A stretch of 12,155 nucleotides of DNA, taken from NCBI GenBank assembly GCA_021617435.1, contig JAJWCP010000038.1:1-12155 (forward strand), given 5' to 3'. Shown here in pieces: positions 1-7,828 of the stretch. The notes beneath the pieces were generated by a model that was not told the origin of the DNA, ran no database searches, and was given only the letters and a program-made list of their open reading frames with translations. Numbering within the stretch: the first letter of the stretch is position 1; every line of letters starts with the position of its first letter. The translations under genes were made by a program, and so were the position numbers. This DNA is from Pseudomonadota bacterium. Lineage in GTDB: Bacteria; Pseudomonadota; Alphaproteobacteria; RF32; CAG-239.

Positions 1-4
1 AGAG

Positions 5-68
5 TCCAGGTCAAATAAAGTAGCAAATTTGTCCCACCTGGATTATCGGGTCAAGTTTGAGAATGACA
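5..68 (+). repeat. Degenerate palindromic repeat element read through by the prepilin leader
   Basis: Bases 37-69 resemble the dispersed palindromic element common in alphaproteobacterial genomes (CTGGATT, an inverted arm, TCAAG, then an arm ending AATGAC). The arms 42-50 and 56-64 around TCAAG (51-55) can still pair at 8 of 9 positions if G-U pairs are allowed, though several G-C pairs of the usual element have become G-U. A second inverted pair, TCCAGG (5-10) and CCTGGA (37-42), encloses the left part. The element lies in frame and encodes the leader residues HLDYRVKFENDS. The family assignment is from memory of the consensus, with no search run. Confidence 0.55.
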
Positions 69-685
69 GTATTTGTGCAGGGCGCAGCATGGTGGAAATT
101 TTAGGGGTGTTAGCGATAATCGGCGTCCTGTCCGTCGGCGCTATTGCCGGATACTCAAAGGCAATGTTTAAGTATAAATTAAACAAGCAAACCTCTCAAA
201 TCGGTTACATTTTAGACTACATCATTGCCAATCAAGACGCACTTCGCGAAGTATCTTTTACACAAATGAAGTATACATTAAACAAACTCGGCATCGTACC
301 TGATGAAATGATAAAAGATGACACCGGTTATGTCTATGATATTTTTAACTCGCGGATTAAATTAGAAAACCACACGGGACAATCATCAAGCTATGGTTAC
401 GCCATCGGAATTGAAATTAACAACAACGATTACTCTTCTGAAATTTGCCGCAATTTTATGACCATGGCTAAATTAAGAGCCGATGATATTACAGCTGCTT
501 ATGTACAACGCCATGAAACAGACGGAGGGGTAACTGACTTAACCAACTACTTCGGCAACCAAGCAACCGGCGAAAGCAATTACCTGCGCAATATGGATAT
601 GGTTAAGATGGATAATGCCTGCAAGGTATGTGAGGACTCCGCTTCCTGTTTTGTTTTTATACTTATCGGCTATGCCCAAATATAG
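29..685 (+). CDS. Type IV prepilin-like protein (class III signal, partial or start uncertain)
   Basis: This is a pilin/pseudopilin-like protein. It shows a prepilin peptidase site, G18 followed by R-S-M-V-E, with the conserved Glu at +5 of the mature protein, and then a hydrophobic helix at about residues 24-42. The rest is a polar globular domain, and the last 20 residues contain three cysteines (ACKVCEDSASC). By family knowledge, such proteins are cleaved after the Gly, N-methylated and assembled into a pilus, or act as pseudopilins in secretion or uptake. The TTG start at base 29 has no convincing ribosome binding site, and the frame stays open to base 2, so the true start may lie left of the window. 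The leader is encoded within a degenerate palindromic repeat. The stop is one base from the convergent ligA stop. Prepilin class: fairly sure. Role: unknown. Confidence 0.75.
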   Translation: MSHLDYRVKFENDSICAGRSMVEILGVLAIIGVLSVGAIAGYSKAMFKYKLNKQTSQIGYILDYIIANQDALREVSFTQMKYTLNKLGIVPDEMIKDDTGYVYDIFNSRIKLENHTGQSSSYGYAIGIEINNNDYSSEICRNFMTMAKLRADDITAAYVQRHETDGGVTDLTNYFGNQATGESNYLRNMDMVKMDNACKVCEDSASCFVFILIGYAQI

Positions 686-686
686 T

Positions 687-2768
687 TTATCCGTTTACTA
701 AACTTAAAAACTCGTCTTCGCTTAAAATTTTAATGCCTAATTCTTGGGCTTTTTTGGCTTTAGAGCCGGCATCCGCGCCCATAATAACATAATCGGTATG
801 AGCCGAAACCGACCCCGCAACTTTGGCACCCATGCCCAAAGCTTTGGCTTTAGCCTCAGCGCGGGTCATATTTTCAAGCGTGCCGGTAAATACCACTGTT
901 CTGCCGGATAACGGCGAATCGTGATTGGCAGTATCTTGAAAATCCGCAACCGTAACCTCATTCAGCAATTCGCTAATTATTTTTACATTATGCGCTTCTT
1001 TGAAAAATTCCACAATGTCTTTAGCCATGGCGGCGCCGATGCCGTCTATGCTCAAAAGTTTTTCTAAATTTTCCGCCTGCATTTGCTGCATAAAATTAGC
1101 AAAAGAGCCATAATTTTGGGCAATCAGCAAAGAAGTTGCCGCGCCAACCTGCCGGATTCCAAGCGCGTAAATAAAGCGCGGCAAAGTTATATTGCGGCGT
1201 TCATTAATCGCCCTAAACAAGTTTTCCGCCGATTTTTTGCCCCACCCTTCACGGTTTTCAAGATGCAATCCTTCACCTGATGAAAACAAATCATCGCCGC
1301 CGAAATTACGGCGTTCCAATGAAAAAATATCCGCCGGACTGTGTAAAATTTTTTCAGTAAAAAACTGCTCAATGATTTTGCTGCCTAATCCTTCAATATT
1401 AAAAGCCTCGCGGGAAACAAAGTGTTTTAAGCGCTCAATCGCCTGCGCCGGACAGCTTAGTCCGCCGGTACAACGCCTTACCGCCTCATCTTCTTCACGG
1501 ATAGCGTGCGCGCCGCATTCCGGACAATAATGCGGAAAATCATATTCAGCCGAATCGGCGGAACGACGCTCTTTTTCAACGCTAACCACCTGCGGAATAA
1601 CATCGCCGGCGCGCTGAATAACCACATAATCGCCTATTCTGATATCTTTACGCTTAATCTCGTCTTCATTATGCAAAGTGGCATGCGCAACTATCACCCC
1701 GCCAACGTTAATCGGCTCTAAATCTGCCACCGGAGTTAAAGCGCCGGTGCGCCCGACCTGAACACGGATGTTGTTAATGCGGGTGATGGCTTTTTCCGCC
1801 GGAAATTTATGCGCAATCGCCCACCGCGGCGTACGGGTTAAAAAGCCAAGCCGGTTTTGCAGCGCTAAATTGTTTACTTTGTATACAATGCCGTCAATGT
1901 CATAAGGTAAATCGGCGCGGGTTTGCTGCAAAATCTCATAACTATCGGCAATTTCCGCCGCATTATGGCACAAACGGTTATACGGATTTATCGGGAAGCC
2001 CCACTCTTTTACTTTTTGCAAAAACTCGCTTTGCGACTGCCACAAAATTTCAGACACCTCGCCCCAGGTATAAACCAACAAACTGAGTTTGCGTTGTTTG
2101 GTAATATTAGCGTCAAGCTGCCGCAACGAACCGGCAGCGGCGTTACGCGGATTGGCAAATAGCTTTTTGTTTTCAGCCGCGTTTTTAGCATTAAGTTCCA
2201 TAAAATCAGCTTTTGACATATAAACTTCGCCGCGCAGTTCAATAATTTTAGGAAAATCAGGCGCCAAAACTTGATGCGGAAGCCCCGCTATGGTTTTAAG
2301 ATTATCGGTAATATTCTCACCGATTTTACCATCGCCGCGCGTGGCTCCGCTTACCAAAACACCGTTTTCATAACGCGCCGAAAATGAAAGTCCGTCCATT
2401 TTAGGCTCAGAAGTAAATTCAATATCATCAGAAGTGTTCAAAAAGCGTTGCACGCTCTTTACAAAATCAAACAACTCACCTTCACTAAAGATGTCGGCAA
2501 GCGAGAGCATCGGAACTTTAAGCTCAACTTTGCTGAACTCGCTTTTTACCGGCGCCCCGACCCGTTTTGAAGGACTGTCTGTTCTAATCAAATGCGGAAA
2601 TTTTGCTTCAATCTGTTCATTCAGGCGTTTTAACTCATCATATTCGGCATCGGTTAAATATGGATCATCATGCTGATAATAGGCGGCATCAGCTTTGGCA
2701 ATTTCCGCAGCCAAGCGCGCCAATTCCGCTTTTGCCTCTTGTTCAGACATATTAGCGATACCAAACAT
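687..2768 (-). CDS. ligA: NAD+-dependent DNA ligase LigA
   Basis: LigA seals 3'-OH/5'-phosphate nicks in DNA using NAD+, in replication and repair. At 693 residues it has the usual full length. Visible parts: the Ia NAD-binding region around YYQHDDPYLTDAEYDEL (30-46); the adenylation motif EPKMDG with catalytic Lys123; RGE (179-181); DGIVYKV (292-298); the OB-fold region around 335-400; a four-cysteine zinc site (C415, C418, C433, C439); helix-hairpin-helix repeats (about 450-600); and a C-terminal BRCT domain (about 617-693, LSGRTVVFTGTLENMTRAEA). The ATG at 2768 is supported by GGAG about six bases upstream. It is the last gene of the minus-strand cluster, 11 bases after the preceding stop, with its ribosome binding site falling in that gap. 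All key residues are intact, so it looks like the housekeeping enzyme. Confidence 0.97.
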   Translation of the reverse strand: MFGIANMSEQEAKAELARLAAEIAKADAAYYQHDDPYLTDAEYDELKRLNEQIEAKFPHLIRTDSPSKRVGAPVKSEFSKVELKVPMLSLADIFSEGELFDFVKSVQRFLNTSDDIEFTSEPKMDGLSFSARYENGVLVSGATRGDGKIGENITDNLKTIAGLPHQVLAPDFPKIIELRGEVYMSKADFMELNAKNAAENKKLFANPRNAAAGSLRQLDANITKQRKLSLLVYTWGEVSEILWQSQSEFLQKVKEWGFPINPYNRLCHNAAEIADSYEILQQTRADLPYDIDGIVYKVNNLALQNRLGFLTRTPRWAIAHKFPAEKAITRINNIRVQVGRTGALTPVADLEPINVGGVIVAHATLHNEDEIKRKDIRIGDYVVIQRAGDVIPQVVSVEKERRSADSAEYDFPHYCPECGAHAIREEDEAVRRCTGGLSCPAQAIERLKHFVSREAFNIEGLGSKIIEQFFTEKILHSPADIFSLERRNFGGDDLFSSGEGLHLENREGWGKKSAENLFRAINERRNITLPRFIYALGIRQVGAATSLLIAQNYGSFANFMQQMQAENLEKLLSIDGIGAAMAKDIVEFFKEAHNVKIISELLNEVTVADFQDTANHDSPLSGRTVVFTGTLENMTRAEAKAKALGMGAKVAGSVSAHTDYVIMGADAGSKAKKAQELGIKILSEDEFLSLVNG

Positions 2769-2779
2769 TTAAATCTCCG

Positions 2780-3508
2780 TTATTCGGTGTAAAAAAAATC
2801 ATACAACTTGGCAAAAACCACGCTGAAATAAAGGCAAAACAATGAGCCGAAAGCCAAAAACAACCAATTATGGCAACCAAGCAAAACATCGGCGCCATAA
2901 GCAATAAAGCATGGAATATCAAGCAACGTTATAACTAAAACAAAACGCCAATAATTGCCCTGCGTTTTACGAAAAGCCTTGTGCATTGAGCCATTTAACC
3001 CTTGCAATGCCGAAAGCCATGCAAAGGTTGGGCGGCTGATGATGAACGGTGATAAAAACAGCAAAACTGCCGCAAATACCATCTGATTTAAAATACTGCC
3101 TTCAATGTTTTGCAGAGTTTCCATGTATTTTTCAAACCAAAGCAAATACTGCTCGTTAAACCCCATAAATAGCGGCAAAAACGGCAAAATCACCAACAAA
3201 AACACCACCACGAACATAAAGAAAAACATTTTGGTGGATGGTATCACACTGCCGAAAAAGTCCATAGTTAAAAAATACGGTTTTTTATGAAAATAAACCC
3301 TGAAAAACACAAACAAAAAGTAATAATAGCTTAAAACCGCAAGCACCAACAACGGGGTCGGCGCGCTTTGCGGTATAAAGCTATACAAAGCAAACAACAT
3401 AAAATCAGCCAGCCAAAACAACCTGATTTGCTTTAAGTTGGCTTGCATATATAAATATGCCTGCTCAAAAATTTGCTTCACCGGAATGTGTTTAATGCTT
3501 TCTGCCAT
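2780..3508 (-). CDS. Polytopic membrane protein of unknown function
   Basis: A 242-aa protein I do not recognise. It is strongly hydrophobic, with about six predicted membrane segments near residues 28-46, 52-72, 93-116, 139-158, 187-210 and 213-234. The N-terminal 27 residues are polar and probably cytoplasmic. A basic loop (175-187, containing HKAFRKTQGN) lies between segments four and five. No catalytic motif is visible. The ATG at 3508 is preceded by AAGGA at a good distance. It sits 20 bases after the VirD4-like gene and 11 bases before ligA, so it is probably cotranscribed with both. Its place after the coupling ATPase allows a role in the same membrane complex, but nothing in its sequence shows this. 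Confidence 0.85.
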   Translation of the reverse strand: MAESIKHIPVKQIFEQAYLYMQANLKQIRLFWLADFMLFALYSFIPQSAPTPLLVLAVLSYYYFLFVFFRVYFHKKPYFLTMDFFGSVIPSTKMFFFMFVVVFLLVILPFLPLFMGFNEQYLLWFEKYMETLQNIEGSILNQMVFAAVLLFLSPFIISRPTFAWLSALQGLNGSMHKAFRKTQGNYWRFVLVITLLDIPCFIAYGADVLLGCHNWLFLAFGSLFCLYFSVVFAKLYDFFYTE

Positions 3509-3528
3509 AATCGTTCCTTAATTACGGA

Positions 3529-5757
3529 TTATTGCCTTTCAACTCCGGCATTTCCGGTTTCAGTATCTTCTTCAAAGGTATCTTCAGCATTAGGATCATA
3601 ATCAATGCCTAATTTTGAAAGCATATCATCGTTAATATCTTCGCGCTGAGCAACAACCCAATCCGGCACAAACGGCGACGGCTTTAAGGAAGCAAGTTTG
3701 CGCATATTTTTATCAAGATACCATCTTGGCGAATCAGCCATAATCGGACGGTCAATATAGCTTTGCATCAAAACAACCTGCTTTAACATCGGCAAGCTTA
3801 ACAGCTGCGTGGTGCTGATAACCGAAACGCCTTGCAAGTTATAGGTAACGTTTTTAGCAAACGGATTTGAGCCTTTGCCCAAACCTCCTTCATTTTTAGA
3901 ATATGAAGTGGTTTGAACCGTGCGGTTACCAATCATCTTGGAAAAGCGTTGCGCGGTAACTTCGTTGTTTTGGGAAAGAATAATCTTGCAAGCAGTTGTA
4001 GAAATTACCGTTTCAAGGTCATCTTTACCATATTTACCGGAAATTTGTCCTAAATCTTGTCCGATAAGCAGGTACGAAACTTTTTGACCACGACCAACCG
4101 CCGGTCCGTCAATAACCGCTTTTAACTTAGGCATTTGCGGAAACTCGTCAAGCACAAACAAGCACGGATACGGACCCATTTTACCATCGGTTTTATTTTC
4201 ATATTTAGGCGGGTTTGAAATTAGGTATGAACTCATAAGTTCTATAAACACACTGCTTATCATACCCAAAGCGCGGGCATCGGTTTGGTTAATTGACAAG
4301 TATACCGAAATAGGTTTCCACTCACCGGTAACAGGATCTTTAACCCCGCGCAAGTCTTTAAAGTGCAAGTCTGAAAAGCTGGTACGGGCAACTACTGCCG
4401 AGTTTTTGAAAATGTTAATACCGGCAAACGCAGTTGAAATAACGGAGCCGCGCTCTTTGTCCGGCATAGCGGAAAGTGAGCTCAACTCAGTGTAACAACG
4501 TTGCGAGTAACCAAATTTACGGGCTTCCTCAACTGCCTCATCAAGCAAATCATGCATCGGGTCGGCCATTGCCGCCATTTGGTCGCCCTCGGCCAAACGG
4601 CGCTTAATATCTTGCGCCTGCTTAATTTGCGCCTCGGTCAACCATTCCAAAATCATGGCAATACTTGACTCGCGTCCAATCCATTTTTCCGGCAACAAAT
4701 TCCATGTGCCGATAGGCAGGTAATTATCAATAGTGACTGTGCCGTTTTTAAGGTCATTCATGGCCTTGGGTACCATCGGGTCACGCATATCGCGGTAATA
4801 ACCTTCCAAAACGCGCTTGTCCTCATCATCAAGCTTGCCCTCGTAAATGCGCCCGATAAAATAATCGTTGGCACGGGCGCGTTCGCATTTTGAGCAAATA
4901 AAGTGAATAAAACCGTTTAATGCCGCACGACCGGTTTGCGACCAGTGCGGGTCGGCGCCGCCTTTAGGGTCTTCAACCAAAATGTTGCAGATTGAATCTA
5001 CATACATATCGCGGTCAGGTCCCATTTCAGGCAACGCATTCGGCGAAAGAGGGTTCCAACTCGGGTAATAAATGCCTTCTGACGGGCTGTCTTCAGCACC
5101 CCAATTAATAACAAACACCGGCCCCACTTTGGCGCGTGCACCTGAAGTTTTAAAGCACAATTCCGGTTTAGGATCATTAATAATCAAGCTTAATTTTTTA
5201 GAATTAAAGATGGTTGGAATAACCACACCGGCAGTTTTACCGGTTCCCGGAGGAGCGCAACACAAAGTGGAAAGCGTTTCTTTTAACAACAGCATACGGC
5301 CTTTAACTTTGCCTACAACCTGGCAAAAGCCGTCAAAGCCCAGCAATTCCATGCGGCTGATGTCACGCAAGGTGGCAATACGGGCGGAACCATGAACATT
5401 AGACTGAAAGCGATACGGGCACGCAACCGCGCCGGTAATTAGGCCTACCGGCAAGGAGATAAACGGCAAAATCGGTAACCAGTGACTAATTGAAAAGCCC
5501 TTGCTTGACATAAGTTTTTCCATCCAGTTGCCGTATTGGGTGAACAAAAATGACGGTTTGTTTTGAATAGCGTTTAAAAACAGTTTAACGCTTTCAATCG
5601 TTTTTTTAGATATGCCCTGCTCAATCAGATAAGCAAGCGGCAATGAAAAAATTGTTAAAATTAAGGTAATTATGAGGGTAATAATCATGGTCATAGCCAT
5701 CCACCGGACGGCATTGTCATATTCTTCCCATTCTTCGCCTCTTTGTCTTAATGCCAT
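3529..5757 (-). CDS. virD4: VirD4/TraG-family type IV secretion coupling ATPase
   Basis: This is a membrane-anchored hexameric-type ATPase of the family that brings DNA or protein substrates to a type IV secretion channel. It has two N-terminal membrane segments (about 18-45 and 92-113) with a periplasmic loop between them. The family block HGSARIAT follows (122-129). Walker A is APPGTGKTAG (168-177) and Walker B is LFVLDEFPQMPKL (533-545, with D537 and E538). Other typical blocks are INDPKPEL (193-200), SWNPLSP (233-239), the stretch around PHWSQTGRAALNGF (270-283) and GRGQKVSYLLIGQDLGQI (555-572). At 742 residues it is longer than many VirD4 proteins, and the acidic tail (from about 719) may contact partners. 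The ATG at 5757 follows AGAGGAT closely. It lies 10 bases after the 505-aa gene. No VirB channel genes or relaxase are in the window, so whether it transfers DNA or protein is open. Confidence 0.93.
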   Translation of the reverse strand: MALRQRGEEWEEYDNAVRWMAMTMIITLIITLILTIFSLPLAYLIEQGISKKTIESVKLFLNAIQNKPSFLFTQYGNWMEKLMSSKGFSISHWLPILPFISLPVGLITGAVACPYRFQSNVHGSARIATLRDISRMELLGFDGFCQVVGKVKGRMLLLKETLSTLCCAPPGTGKTAGVVIPTIFNSKKLSLIINDPKPELCFKTSGARAKVGPVFVINWGAEDSPSEGIYYPSWNPLSPNALPEMGPDRDMYVDSICNILVEDPKGGADPHWSQTGRAALNGFIHFICSKCERARANDYFIGRIYEGKLDDEDKRVLEGYYRDMRDPMVPKAMNDLKNGTVTIDNYLPIGTWNLLPEKWIGRESSIAMILEWLTEAQIKQAQDIKRRLAEGDQMAAMADPMHDLLDEAVEEARKFGYSQRCYTELSSLSAMPDKERGSVISTAFAGINIFKNSAVVARTSFSDLHFKDLRGVKDPVTGEWKPISVYLSINQTDARALGMISSVFIELMSSYLISNPPKYENKTDGKMGPYPCLFVLDEFPQMPKLKAVIDGPAVGRGQKVSYLLIGQDLGQISGKYGKDDLETVISTTACKIILSQNNEVTAQRFSKMIGNRTVQTTSYSKNEGGLGKGSNPFAKNVTYNLQGVSVISTTQLLSLPMLKQVVLMQSYIDRPIMADSPRWYLDKNMRKLASLKPSPFVPDWVVAQREDINDDMLSKLGIDYDPNAEDTFEEDTETGNAGVERQ

Positions 5758-5767
5758 TTTTATCCTC

Positions 5768-7285
5768 TTATGTTAAACTGCGAATTAATTTTTTAACGCT
5801 ATCCAAAGTTGATTTATCGGGCTTATCCTCAGCTTCTTCAATTGTTTTTGAAAAGAGCTTAATCTCTTTTGGCATACCGCGATTAATGCGGGTAACTTCC
5901 ACGCCCATATCATTCCAAACCTCAAACATATCATCAGCGTTAATAATATTGCCGGTTTGAATAACAACATAAGCAGAAACCTCAAGGTTCAAGTCTGAAT
6001 CTTCAAGGCTATCGGTTAACGCCTGTTTGGCAACATCGGCACGGCGCACCGGTGAGATACGGTGGCTGTTTTCAGAAAACCACAAGGGCTCTTCATCATT
6101 AAAGCGCTCTTCATCGGCTAACCAGTCGCCGGGCTCTTTATCAAGCAAGCATAAACAAATTTTATCCGATGAAATACCCACAAAGTCAATCACTGTATTT
6201 TTGATATTAACACCGGAAATAACTTCATATCCCTTTTGGGTTAAAATATCCGCCACCGGATTTAAGCGCTGTACCGGTTGGTCATCAGCAGATGAATTTC
6301 GGCGGTTGCTACGGGCATCATCTTTAGCGCGAACATCATCACGGCGACGCGCGTCTTTTTTAGCATCACGACGGTCACTATCGCGACTGTCACGAGCACC
6401 GCGGTCATCGCGGCGCGTATCGTCACGGCCGCGCGCTTTATCGTCATAATCATCGTCCTCATCATATTTTTTGCGGCGCGAGCGATTGTCATAATCGTCA
6501 TTATCATTACGACGCTGTTTACTGTCACGACGTGACGGGCGGTAGTCGTCATCGTCATTATCAGCTTCATTAAATTCAAAGCGATTGTTGCGGCTGTCTT
6601 TAGATTTTGGCGCCGGTTTTTCATTCTTCTTTTGACCGTCTATTTTAAATATATCTGACGATTTGCCGAATGAATCAAAATCTAAGTCAAAATCATCATC
6701 ATCATCATCTAAGTTAAATAAGGCATGACTGAAAGTTTCACGTGCAGTTGACGCTTTGTTTTTCAGGTCTGCACGAGCCGTAGGAGTTTTTTCAGCCGGA
6801 ATGGTAACAGCGGGCGCGGCAGGAGCAGTAGCAACAGTCGGTGTCGGCGTAGCGGCGGGAGCTTCATTATAGTCGTAAATCGGAGAGCGCGGTCCGCTCG
6901 GACGAATTTCTTTATATGATTTTTTCTTAACCACAACCGGCGTTTTGGTAACAATCTTTAACGGATTGAACATTGAGCGCACCAAATTTATCGGGTACAT
7001 AACCGCCTTAAATGCCAACATTTCCCACGGAATAAGGCTTAGAGCAATCCAACCGGTCAACCATAACGGAATAAAAGCAAGTATGATTAAAATAAACGCC
7101 CATTCTTTGGCAGTGTCTATAACCCACCCATTAAGCCACAAGTTCCATGCGTGCATCCAATGCGGCGGCCAAAAAATATCAAAATGCCAGTTTTCAAGCA
7201 TAATAACTCTTATACCTTCAATGAAGACTATGCTCCACAGGCATCCTACAAAAGCTATTCGTGCCAAAACTCTTAACGGTTTCAA
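5768..7285 (-). CDS. Two-helix membrane protein with D/R-rich linker and globular C-terminus, coupling-operon component
   Basis: An unrecognised 505-aa protein in four parts. Residues 1-105 hold two membrane helices (about 8-30 and 62-84) around a Trp-rich loop and match the 163-aa neighbour without gaps. Residues 106-190 are basic, then Pro/Ala-rich. Residues 192-335 are low complexity: six consecutive Asp (193-198), then alternating Asp/Arg/Lys stretches, almost certainly disordered. Residues 340-475 look globular, with a helix, then strands including NTVIDFVGISSDKICLCLL, the motif GDWLADEERFNDEEPLWFSE, and a hydrophobic strand VSAYVVIQTG. This order recalls restriction-endonuclease-like folds, but no complete D...(D/E)xK set is evident, so that is only a guess. 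The TTG start at 7285 is chosen because AGGAGA stands six bases upstream. The next gene, 10 bases on, is the coupling ATPase, which makes it a candidate partner. Confidence 0.85.
   Translation of the reverse strand: MKPLRVLARIAFVGCLWSIVFIEGIRVIMLENWHFDIFWPPHWMHAWNLWLNGWVIDTAKEWAFILIILAFIPLWLTGWIALSLIPWEMLAFKAVMYPINLVRSMFNPLKIVTKTPVVVKKKSYKEIRPSGPRSPIYDYNEAPAATPTPTVATAPAAPAVTIPAEKTPTARADLKNKASTARETFSHALFNLDDDDDDFDLDFDSFGKSSDIFKIDGQKKNEKPAPKSKDSRNNRFEFNEADNDDDDYRPSRRDSKQRRNDNDDYDNRSRRKKYDEDDDYDDKARGRDDTRRDDRGARDSRDSDRRDAKKDARRRDDVRAKDDARSNRRNSSADDQPVQRLNPVADILTQKGYEVISGVNIKNTVIDFVGISSDKICLCLLDKEPGDWLADEERFNDEEPLWFSENSHRISPVRRADVAKQALTDSLEDSDLNLEVSAYVVIQTGNIINADDMFEVWNDMGVEVTRINRGMPKEIKLFSKTIEEAEDKPDKSTLDSVKKLIRSLT
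6692..6709. repeat. (ATC)6 trinucleotide run in the 505-aa gene
   Basis: Six perfect ATC units on the plus strand encode the six-Asp run (residues 193-198) of the 505-aa protein on the minus strand. Gain or loss of units would keep the frame and only change the number of Asp residues. Confidence 0.8.
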
Positions 7286-7290
7286 ATTTT

Positions 7291-7296
7291 TCTCCT
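7291..7296 (-). promoter_or_regulatory. Strong ribosome binding site that fixes a TTG start
   Basis: On the minus strand AGGAGA lies six bases upstream of the TTG at 7285-7283. No ATG in that frame has comparable spacing, so this site decides the start of the 505-aa protein. The 51-base gap between this gene and the preceding stop holds no other clear signal. Confidence 0.75.
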
Positions 7297-7336
7297 GCTT
7301 TGGAGGTTATCATATTCTGTATTGGTTAACAATTAT

Positions 7337-7828
7337 TTATTGTTCCTTGTGGTTAATAATTTTTTCCGAAAGACTGCGGCGTATAGCGTCAGATTCTTTT
7401 ACGTTCTCGGTTTTTTCCTGCTTAATGCGATCTTGGATTATATCTTCAACCGTAATTTTTTCACCCACTTTGATGTTTTTTATCACCACATGGGTGTCTG
7501 TTTCTTCATATTTTTTAATATTGCGGTTAGCAAGGTAATTAAGCGGAGCCAGTAAAAGTTTAACATAATCAAGACGATAGAGTTTTACCCAACCTACCAT
7601 CCATATTACTGCAATAAGCAGCAACGACAGAAAAAAGGTATAGTCTGCGGCGCCTTCTATCACGCCGTTATTATTCCAAAAGCCTTTTACCACGCTCCAC
7701 TGCTTGGCATAAAAAATGTCAAACTTCCAAATACAAATCATCAACAGGCGAGCGATGTATAAAAATGCGCTCGTCCACATTACCCCAACAAACAGGCACT
7801 TGGTTAATTTTGATATTTTTTTAAGCAC
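7337..7828 (-). CDS. Small two-helix membrane protein, paralog of the 505-aa protein's N-terminus
   Basis: A 163-aa protein not matched to a family I know. It has two membrane helices (about 9-31 and 63-85) with a Trp-containing loop between, then a charged cytoplasmic tail (about 102-163) rich in Lys and Glu. Residues 13-80 align without a gap to residues 12-79 of the neighbouring 505-aa protein, with about 24 of 68 identities by hand, including FVG, the WxFDIF block and the GW after helix two. The two genes therefore arose by duplication. The start is GTG at 7828, touching the TAA of the 662-aa gene, with AAGGA six bases upstream, which suggests translational coupling. Its place two genes before the coupling ATPase suggests a membrane subunit of that complex (inference). 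Confidence 0.85.
   Translation of the reverse strand: MLKKISKLTKCLFVGVMWTSAFLYIARLLMICIWKFDIFYAKQWSVVKGFWNNNGVIEGAADYTFFLSLLLIAVIWMVGWVKLYRLDYVKLLLAPLNYLANRNIKKYEETDTHVVIKNIKVGEKITVEDIIQDRIKQEKTENVKESDAIRRSLSEKIINHKEQ

Noticed and set aside
1192..2676. Several plus-strand open frames of 65-112 codons within the ligA region
   Set aside because: They overlap a well-conserved ligA on the other strand and show no recognisable domains.
687..2768. LigA as a specialised ligase acquired with a conjugative element
   Set aside because: It has the full housekeeping domain set and intact catalytic and zinc residues, and there are no integrase, relaxase or repeat boundaries nearby.
6027..6624. Open frames on both strands opposite or shifted against the D/R-rich linker
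   Set aside because: They arise from the repetitive codon composition of the 505-aa gene, have extreme composition and lack ribosome binding sites.
7286..7305. Possible hairpin (CTCC with GGAG) hiding the ribosome binding site of the TTG start at 7285
   Set aside because: Only four base pairs with a six-base loop; too weak to claim translational control.
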